Shown here: positions 58,291 to 64,000 of the stretch, in pieces | Position numbering within the stretch: the first letter of the stretch is position 1 | Layout: every line of letters starts with the position of its first letter | NCBI RefSeq assembly: GCF_038967635.1 | Contig: NZ_CP152413.1 | Location: forward strand, 2,046,001-2,110,000 | From: Bradyrhizobium sp. B124 | GTDB lineage: Bacteria; Pseudomonadota; Alphaproteobacteria; Rhizobiales; Xanthobacteraceae | Length of the DNA stretch: 64,000 bases | Reading direction: 5' to 3' | Notes under the pieces: model-generated | What the model was told of the DNA's origin: nothing | Seen by the model: only the letters and a program-made list of their open reading frames with translations | The model's database searches: none | Made by a program: the position numbers and the translations under genes

Positions 58291-59910
58291 CTACTCGGAC
58301 TTGTCGATATTCCAGAAGATCGGCGTTGCCGGACCATCGAGCACACCGGACAGCGACTTCCGCCATGCGCTCGGACCCTGATACTGACCGAGCGGAATAT
58401 AGATGACCTGCTCGTAGGCTTCCTTCTGGATATCGGCCGCGATCTTCTTCTGCTCGTCGAGCGACGGCGCGCGAACGAAGGCGTCCTTCAGCTGTTCGAT
58501 CTTCGGATCGTCGGCCCAGCCGAACCATCCGCCATTCTTGCCCTGGCCGCCGATCGAGAGGTTGGCGATCGGGTTGGAGACGTCGGCACTGACCCAGTTG
58601 GTGAAGAACATGTTCCAGCCGCCATCCTTCGGCGCCTTCTGGCTGGCGCGGCGGGTCACCACTGTCTGCCAGTCGGTGGCCTGCAGGTCGACCTTGAAGC
58701 CGGCGTCGCGCAGTTGCTGGGCGACAACAACCGGCTGCGCCTTGAGCGTGGTGACGTCGCCCGGCGCCATGATGACGACGGGCGTGCCATCATAGCCCGA
58801 CTCGGCAAGCGCCTTCTTGGCCGCCGCCATGTCGCCGCCCTTCAACAAGGTCTCGCCGCCGACTTCGGACGCGAACGGCGTGTCGCAGATGAAGAAGGCG
58901 ACGCAGGTCTTGTAGTATTTCGGATTGCCGACCAGCGCGTCGAGCACCTGCTTCTGGTTGATCGCCATCAGCGCCGCCTGGCGAACCTTGATGTTGTCGA
59001 ACGGCGGATAGAGGAAGTTCATGCGGCCGAGCGTCTGGAAGCCGAACTTGTTCAGCGTCTCGACCTTCAGGTCCTTGTCGCCTTCCAGGATCGACAACGT
59101 GTCGAACGACGGGTTCTCCAGGAAATCGATGTCGCCGGACTGCAGCGCGTTCATCGCAGTCTGCGCGTCGGCCATCGTGACCCACTCGACGCGGTCAACC
59201 TTCACGACCTTGCCGCCCGCGGTCCAGCTCGCCGGCTCCTTGCGCGGCACGTAGTCGTTGTTCTTGACATAGACCGCCTTCACGCCCGGCTGGAATTCGG
59301 CCTGGACGAACTTGAACGGGCCCGAACCGATCTGCTCCGGGATCGGCTTGTCCGGCGGGGTTTCGGCCAGCCGCTTCGGCATCATGAAGGCAACGCGCGA
59401 CGACGGCTTGCCGATCGAATCCAGCACCAGGCCGTAGGGCTCCTTCAGCTTCAGCGTGATCGTCTTCGCGTCGGTGGCCTCTAAGCTCGCCGTGAAATCC
59501 ATCAGCTTCTGGCCCATGCCGTCGACCTTGGCCCAGCGCTTCAGCGAAGCGACGCAGTCTTCCGCGGTCACCGGCGTTCCGTCGTGCCACTTCAGGCCAT
59601 CGCGCAGCGTGAATGTGTAAGTGAGCTTGTCGTCAGACACCTTCCAGTCGGCCATCTGCGGCTGGATCTTGAAGTTGGAGTCGGTCGCGACCAGCGTGTC
59701 GTAGACCATGTAGCCATGGTCTCGCGTGATATAGGCCGTGGTCAGGATCGGATCGATGACGCGCAGATCCGAATGCATCACCGCGGTGATGGTCTTGCCC
59801 GCGGCCATCGCCTGCGGCGCAAAGGACAATTCCTGCGGCGCGAACGACAGCGCGAGCGCCGTCAACGCAGCCGCTAGCGTGCGGTGCTTCCAACGCGAGA
59901 TAGGGAACAT
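58291..59910 (-). CDS. ABC transporter solute-binding protein family 5 (Sec-exported paralogue)
   Basis: 539 residues. The Sec signal (about 1-36) ends AMAAGK; the core (KLTYTFTLRDGLKWHDGTP, AYITRDHGYMVYDTL, GFQTLGRMNFLYPPFDN) matches the protein at 17464-19074 across its whole length, with the same order of conserved blocks and nearly the same length. The signal differs: no twin-arginine motif here. A duplication with swapped export route is likely. GGAG seven bases before ATG supports the start. Permease genes are absent; it may share one encoded elsewhere. Confidence 0.88.
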   Translation of the reverse strand: MFPISRWKHRTLAAALTALALSFAPQELSFAPQAMAAGKTITAVMHSDLRVIDPILTTAYITRDHGYMVYDTLVATDSNFKIQPQMADWKVSDDKLTYTFTLRDGLKWHDGTPVTAEDCVASLKRWAKVDGMGQKLMDFTASLEATDAKTITLKLKEPYGLVLDSIGKPSSRVAFMMPKRLAETPPDKPIPEQIGSGPFKFVQAEFQPGVKAVYVKNNDYVPRKEPASWTAGGKVVKVDRVEWVTMADAQTAMNALQSGDIDFLENPSFDTLSILEGDKDLKVETLNKFGFQTLGRMNFLYPPFDNIKVRQAALMAINQKQVLDALVGNPKYYKTCVAFFICDTPFASEVGGETLLKGGDMAAAKKALAESGYDGTPVVIMAPGDVTTLKAQPVVVAQQLRDAGFKVDLQATDWQTVVTRRASQKAPKDGGWNMFFTNWVSADVSNPIANLSIGGQGKNGGWFGWADDPKIEQLKDAFVRAPSLDEQKKIAADIQKEAYEQVIYIPLGQYQGPSAWRKSLSGVLDGPATPIFWNIDKSE

Positions 59911-60179
59911 GCAATTTCTCCTGACGTGTAACTGGTCAAAGCCGGCTTATTCGTTATGCATGCGGTTCGTTATTTAGGCGAACTAACATGCTGTATGGCT
60001 TGTGAAATCGAGACTTGCATCAAGCGCAATGCGCGTCAATCGGTTTCCGGCAGGATCGAACGTATACGAACGAATGAACCGCTGGTGCAGCGCATTTGAC
60101 TTTACAAACTCGTCTTCCGAGCTTTTCGTACGGCACGCGAACGCGTATCGGCGCGCACAAACAACAAGAGAGAAAAGAC

Positions 60180-61310
60180 ATGAACCCCGCCAATCTTCCT
60201 TTTGATTCCGAAGCGATGCTGCAGGGGCTGCGCAGCTGGGTGGAATGCGAGAGCCCGACATGGGATGCGGCCGCAGTCGAGCGCATGCTCGACCTCGCCG
60301 CGCGCGAGATGGCGGTGATGGGTGCGACGATCGAACGCATCGCGGGACGCCAGGGCTTCGCCGGCTGCGTCCGCGCCCGTTTTCCCCATCCGAAACAAGG
60401 CCAGCCCGGCATCCTGATTGCCGGTCATGTGGACACCGTGCACCCGGTCGGCACCATCGAAAAGCTGGCGTGGCGACGCGAAGGCAACAAGTGCTTCGGG
60501 CCCGGTATCTTCGACATGAAGGGCGGCAACTATCTGTCGATCGAGGCGATCCGGCAGTTGGCGCGCGCGTCCTTTACGACGCCGCTGCCGATAACGGTGC
60601 TGTTCACGCCCGATGAAGAGGTCGGCACGCCGTCGACGCGCGACATCATCGAGGCCGAAGCCGCGCGCAACAAATACGTGCTGGTGCCCGAGCCCGGTCG
60701 GCCGAACAACGGCGTCGTCACCGGCCGCTACGCAATCGCACGCTTCAATCTGGAAGCTGTCGGCAAGCCAAGCCATGCCGGCGCGACACTCTCCTCGGGC
60801 CGTTCCGCGATCCGCGAAATGGCCCGGCAAATCATTGCCATCGACGGCATGACCACCGAAGACTGCACCTTCTCGGTCGGCATCGTGCATGGCGGGCAAT
60901 GGGTCAATTGCGTCGCAACGACCTGCACCGGCGAAGCGCTCAGCATGGCCAAGCGCCAGGCCGATCTCGACCGCGGCGTCGAGCGCATGCTGGCGCTGTC
61001 GGGCACCGCCAACGACGTGACCTTCAAGGTGACGCGCGGCGTCACCCGCCCGGTGTGGGAGCCGGATGCCGGCACCATGGCGCTCTATGAAAAGGCCAAG
61101 GGCCTTGCAGCGGCGATGGGCCTCGATCTGCCGCACGGCAGCGCCGGTGGCGGATCGGACGGCAACTTCACCGGTGCGATGGGCATCCCGACCCTCGACG
61201 GCCTCGGCGTTCGCGGCGCCGATGCACATACGCTCAACGAACATATCGAAGTCGAGAGCCTCGCCGAGCGCGGCCGCCTGATGGCGGCACTGCTGGCGAC
61301 GCTGGACTGA
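60180..61310 (+). CDS. M20-family metallopeptidase (carboxypeptidase G2-like)
   Basis: 376 residues. Zinc ligands and catalytic groups are visible: His83 and Asp85 in GHVDTVHPVG, Asp112 in DMKGGN, Glu146/Glu147 in DEEVGTP, and a late His in DAHTLNEHIEVES. The lid/dimer domain lies at about 180-290 (GKPSHAGATLSSGRSAI). Family members remove C-terminal amino acids or hydrolyse N-acyl groups. Divergent from the solute-binding protein gene by 269 bases, which suggests that imported peptides or acyl amino acids are its substrates. Confidence 0.9.
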   Translation: MNPANLPFDSEAMLQGLRSWVECESPTWDAAAVERMLDLAAREMAVMGATIERIAGRQGFAGCVRARFPHPKQGQPGILIAGHVDTVHPVGTIEKLAWRREGNKCFGPGIFDMKGGNYLSIEAIRQLARASFTTPLPITVLFTPDEEVGTPSTRDIIEAEAARNKYVLVPEPGRPNNGVVTGRYAIARFNLEAVGKPSHAGATLSSGRSAIREMARQIIAIDGMTTEDCTFSVGIVHGGQWVNCVATTCTGEALSMAKRQADLDRGVERMLALSGTANDVTFKVTRGVTRPVWEPDAGTMALYEKAKGLAAAMGLDLPHGSAGGGSDGNFTGAMGIPTLDGLGVRGADAHTLNEHIEVESLAERGRLMAALLATLD

Positions 61311-61410
61311 CATCGATTTGCACTGCACAACACGTTGGCACTGTCGGACCGAAATTTAGCCTTGTCCAATTTTAAGGCTTCGCCTACGGTCCGGCCGTCC
61401 AACGCGACGA

Positions 61411-61632
61411 TGCGGGAGAGATCGAAGCCACAACATTCATGTTGTTGCTTCGGCGCCGACGGAGCAACCGCCCCGGAAACTCTCAGGCAAAAGGACTGTA
61501 TCGTCAGGACGATCTGGAGAGAGACGAACATGGCCGCACATCAAGGGCCGTGACGTCCACCGAAGGGGATAGTCTGCCATCGGGCCCAGGCCCGATGCGG
61601 ATCAAGCTCTCAGGTACCGTGACAGATGGGGC
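61411..61632 (+). ncRNA. Tandem glycine riboswitch
   Basis: Aptamer 1 (about 61411-61521) shows GGGAGAGA, GCGCCGACGGAGCAACCGCC, GGAAACTCTCAGGCAAAAGG and CTGGAGAGA. Aptamer 2 (about 61522-61632) shows CACCGAAGGGGA, GCTCTCAGGTACCGTGACAG and ATGGGG. These are the conserved cores of the two glycine-binding domains, with a short linker. It lies in the 382-base gap before the FAD oxidoreductase; about 60 bases separate it from the start codon, room for a regulated ribosome-binding site (GGGAGCC at 61675). Glycine binding normally turns expression on. Confidence 0.92.
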
Positions 61633-61692
61633 GCCGACGCCGGTTTCACCGGTGGTTCGGCGACTCTAACCCACGGGAGCCTGAAGACCACT

Positions 61693-63000
61693 ATGCCTCA
61701 CATCGCAATCATTGGCGCCGGCATCACCGGCGTGACGACGGCCTATGCCCTGCTCGAACGCGGTTACCGGGTGACTGTCCTCGACAGGCATCGCTACGCC
61801 GCGATGGAAACCTCATTCGCCAACGGCGGACAGCTTTCCGCCAGCAATGCGGAGGTGTGGAACAGCGCCGCGACCATCCTCAAGGGGTTGCGCTGGATGC
61901 TTCGAAGCGACGCGCCGCTCTTGATGAATCCGAAGCCGAGCTGGCACAAATATTCCTGGATCGGCGAGTTCGTCGGCCACATCGGCCGCTATCGCACCAA
62001 CACCATCGAGACCACGCGGCTCGCAATCGAAGCGCGCAAGCATCTGTTCTCGATCGCCCAGCGCGAGAACATCGCCTTCGATCTCGAACGCCGCGGCATC
62101 CTGCACGTCTATCACGACAAGGCCGGATTCGAGGCGGGCCTGCGCGTCAACACGCTGCTGCAACAGGGCGGGCTCGACCGCCGGCCGGTGACGGCGGACG
62201 AAATCCGCAGCATCGAACCCGCGCTGCAGACGACCTGCTATGGCGGCTTCTTCACGCCGTCGGACGCGACCGGCGATATCCACAAGTTCACGCGCGGGCT
62301 CGCCGACGCCTGCATCCGCCGCGGTGCGAGCTTCGTCCATGAAGCCGATGTCGATGCGATCGCGCGCGGCGACGACGGCTTCCGCATCGGCTGGAACGAA
62401 GCCGCTTCGCACGATGCTGGCGTCGCGACGCGACATGAGTTGCAGGCGGACGGCATCGTCATTTGCGCTGGCGTCGCGAGCCGCCACTTCGCAGGCCTGC
62501 TCAACGACCGCGTCAACGTCTATCCGGTGAAGGGCTATTCGATCACCGTGCAGCTCGATGCGCCGCAAAGCCGGGACGCTGCGCCAACCGTCAGCCTGCT
62601 CGATGAGGCGGCGAAAATCGTCACCAGCCGGCTCGGCGCGGACCGCTTCCGCGTCGCCGGCACGGCCGAGTTCAACGGCTTCAACCGCGACATCCGCGCC
62701 GACCGCATCCAGCCGCTGGTGGACTGGGTGCGGCAGCATTTTCCCGGCATCGACACGTCGAGGGTCGTGCCGTGGGCGGGCCTGCGCCCGATGATGCCGA
62801 ACATGATGCCGGCGGTGCGCGCCGGACGGTTTCCGGGCGTGTTCTACAACACCGGCCACGGTCATCTCGGCTGGACGCTGTCGGCTGCGACGGCGCAGAT
62901 GGTGGCAGGCGCGATCGATGACTGGCGCGACCTCGACACGCCTTCAATGGTGCCGTCGCAGGTCGATGTGACCGAGACCGCCCGCGCAGCTTTCCCCTAA
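61693..63000 (+). CDS. DadA-type FAD amino-acid oxidoreductase
   Basis: 435 residues of the DAO family. It starts with the Rossmann motif IGAGITGVTTAYALLERG (about 7-25). SFANGGQLSASNAEVWN is the DadA-group signature (about 38-53). WAGLRPMMPNMMPAV and NTGHGHLGWTLSAATAQM near the C-terminus complete the FAD/substrate site. D-amino-acid dehydrogenases turn D-amino acids into keto acids and pass electrons to the membrane quinone pool. The glycine riboswitch in front suggests glycine, sarcosine or a D-amino acid metabolised towards glycine as the substrate. Confidence 0.92.
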   Translation: MPHIAIIGAGITGVTTAYALLERGYRVTVLDRHRYAAMETSFANGGQLSASNAEVWNSAATILKGLRWMLRSDAPLLMNPKPSWHKYSWIGEFVGHIGRYRTNTIETTRLAIEARKHLFSIAQRENIAFDLERRGILHVYHDKAGFEAGLRVNTLLQQGGLDRRPVTADEIRSIEPALQTTCYGGFFTPSDATGDIHKFTRGLADACIRRGASFVHEADVDAIARGDDGFRIGWNEAASHDAGVATRHELQADGIVICAGVASRHFAGLLNDRVNVYPVKGYSITVQLDAPQSRDAAPTVSLLDEAAKIVTSRLGADRFRVAGTAEFNGFNRDIRADRIQPLVDWVRQHFPGIDTSRVVPWAGLRPMMPNMMPAVRAGRFPGVFYNTGHGHLGWTLSAATAQMVAGAIDDWRDLDTPSMVPSQVDVTETARAAFP

Positions 63001-63126
63001 TTATCCGGCCGACGAGGAAGAATATGAGCGTATTTGCGTGTGGCCAAGTCGGAATTCGCTGAGAAACACCGCATGACAACGACTAGCGTCACATTGGGGA
63101 AAAGCGCTTCAGCGCGGGAGGGGACA

Positions 63127-64000
63127 ATGCGCATTGGGGTGGCGGACACGCACGAGACGTTGACCAAGCCGGATCAGATTGCCGCAGAGCTGTGCGCGGC
63201 CGTCGATCGAAACTTCGACGATCAGATCGCGTTCCTGTCGCGCATGGTGCAGTTCCGCAGCTTGCGCGGACAGGAAGCGCCGCAACAACGTTGGCTGGCC
63301 GAGCAATTCGCAAAGCGCCGCTACGACGTCGATACGTTCAGTCTTGCGGACGTCAACCTGATGAGTCATCCGAAGGCTGCACCGATGGACGGCATCGATC
63401 TTGCCGGATCGCAGCAGGTCGTTGCGACGCTCGACAGCACAGGCAGCGGACGCAGCCTGATCCTGCAAGGTCATATCGACGTGGTGCCGGAGGGGCCCGC
63501 CGATCTTTGGGAACAACCGCCGTTCTCGGGCGCCGTGCACGACGGCTGGATGTTCGGGCGCGGCGCGCAAGACATGAAGGCCGGTGTCTCGGCAATGATC
63601 TTCGCGCTCGATGCTTTCAGAGACGCCGGCTATGCCCCGGGCGGACGCGTCCATCTGCAAACCGTGACCGAGGAAGAGAGCACCGGCAACGGCGCGCTGT
63701 CGACCTTGATGCGCGGCTATCGCGCCGACGCCTGCCTGATTCCCGAACCGACCGGACACACGCTCACGCGCGCCCAGGTCGGCGCCGTCTGGTTTCGACT
63801 GCGCGTCCGCGGCACGCCGGTGCATGTCGCCTATTCGGAAGCCGGTACGAGCGCCATCCTGTCGGCGATGCATCTGGTGCGCGCATTCCAGGATTACACC
63901 AGGGCGCTCAATGCCCGGGCGCTCGACAACAGCTGGTTCCGCAGCGTCAAGAATCCGATCAAGTTCAACGTCGGGATCATCAAGGGCGGCGATTGGGCCA
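63127..64000 (+). CDS. M20-family peptidase/deacylase, 3' end outside window
   Basis: 291 residues are visible and the frame is still open at the right edge. GHIDVVPEG (His/Asp), GRGAQDMKAG (bridging Asp) and TEEESTGN (Glu-Glu) give the full di-zinc set of the ArgE/DapE/CPG2 family. The N-terminal 40 residues (AAELCAAVDRNFDDQIAFLSRMVQF) are typical of the subgroup annotated as acetylornithine deacetylase-like. GGGAGGGGACA immediately upstream supports the ATG at 63127. Same orientation and context as the oxidoreductase, 126 bases away. Confidence 0.88.
   Translation, partial: MRIGVADTHETLTKPDQIAAELCAAVDRNFDDQIAFLSRMVQFRSLRGQEAPQQRWLAEQFAKRRYDVDTFSLADVNLMSHPKAAPMDGIDLAGSQQVVATLDSTGSGRSLILQGHIDVVPEGPADLWEQPPFSGAVHDGWMFGRGAQDMKAGVSAMIFALDAFRDAGYAPGGRVHLQTVTEEESTGNGALSTLMRGYRADACLIPEPTGHTLTRAQVGAVWFRLRVRGTPVHVAYSEAGTSAILSAMHLVRAFQDYTRALNARALDNSWFRSVKNPIKFNVGIIKGGDWA

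Overview
The window looks like chromosomal DNA of a GC-rich alphaproteobacterium, most likely Bradyrhizobium or a close relative. This is an inference. It rests on the strong G/C third-position bias and on several protein types that are common together in bradyrhizobia (a bacterial transglutaminase-like C93 protein, a DUF3126 protein, a CHCC zinc-finger protein, dodecin, HdeD, DUF4239). Several families of palindromic intergenic repeats point the same way. I see no rRNA genes, CRISPR array, insertion sequence, phage genes or conjugation genes. One tRNA gene, a leucine tRNA with anticodon UAA, lies at 55191-55277.

Layout. Positions 1-13.5 kb hold mixed housekeeping and stress genes: a PAS-domain protein cut by the left edge, a membrane adenylate/guanylate cyclase, a secreted TPR protein, a cupin, an acyl-CoA-dehydrogenase-like flavoprotein divergent from a large PLP-dependent Orn/Lys/Arg decarboxylase with a GNAT partner, dodecin, HdeD, an ornithine-cyclodeaminase family protein and a type-I pantothenate kinase. 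Many intergenic gaps here carry palindromic repeats, mostly between convergent genes. From 13.5 to 17.1 kb lies a three-subunit molybdenum hydroxylase operon (FAD, 2Fe-2S and Mo subunits), divergent from a Tat-exported solute-binding protein. From 19.5 to 33.2 kb there are an SPFH/flotillin-like protein, a branched-chain-type solute-binding protein, a short-chain dehydrogenase, an amidohydrolase, a cNMP-binding patatin, a zinc alcohol dehydrogenase, a desaturase-like protein, a flavin monooxygenase and a tandem PilZ protein.

From 33.5 to 49.8 kb come the C93 protein, an acyltransferase with an SGNH domain, a TetR-fabA pair behind a perfect 20-bp palindrome, many small envelope proteins, a gamma-carbonic anhydrase, CysE, a zinc-finger/monooxygenase pair and a lipoprotein.

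The most distinctive part is 50.1-54.9 kb. A LacI-family regulator is divergent from a four-gene operon made of an intradiol (hydroxyquinol-type) ring-cleavage dioxygenase, a short-chain dehydrogenase, a beta-keto-acid cleavage enzyme (BKACE, DUF849) and a quinone-oxidoreductase-like reductase. Three LacI-type half-palindromic operators lie in the 133-bp divergent promoter. I propose that the operon turns a trihydroxylated aromatic into maleylacetate/3-oxoadipate and finishes with BKACE instead of the usual CoA-transferase and thiolase. Gene remnants and the tRNA follow, then a phospholipase-D-like protein with a histone-H1-like Lys/Ala tail.

The right end (58.3-64 kb) looks like an amino-acid or peptide scavenging region. 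It holds a second copy of the solute-binding protein seen at 17.5 kb, an M20 peptidase, a tandem glycine riboswitch in front of a DadA-type FAD amino-acid oxidoreductase, and a second M20 peptidase that runs off the window.
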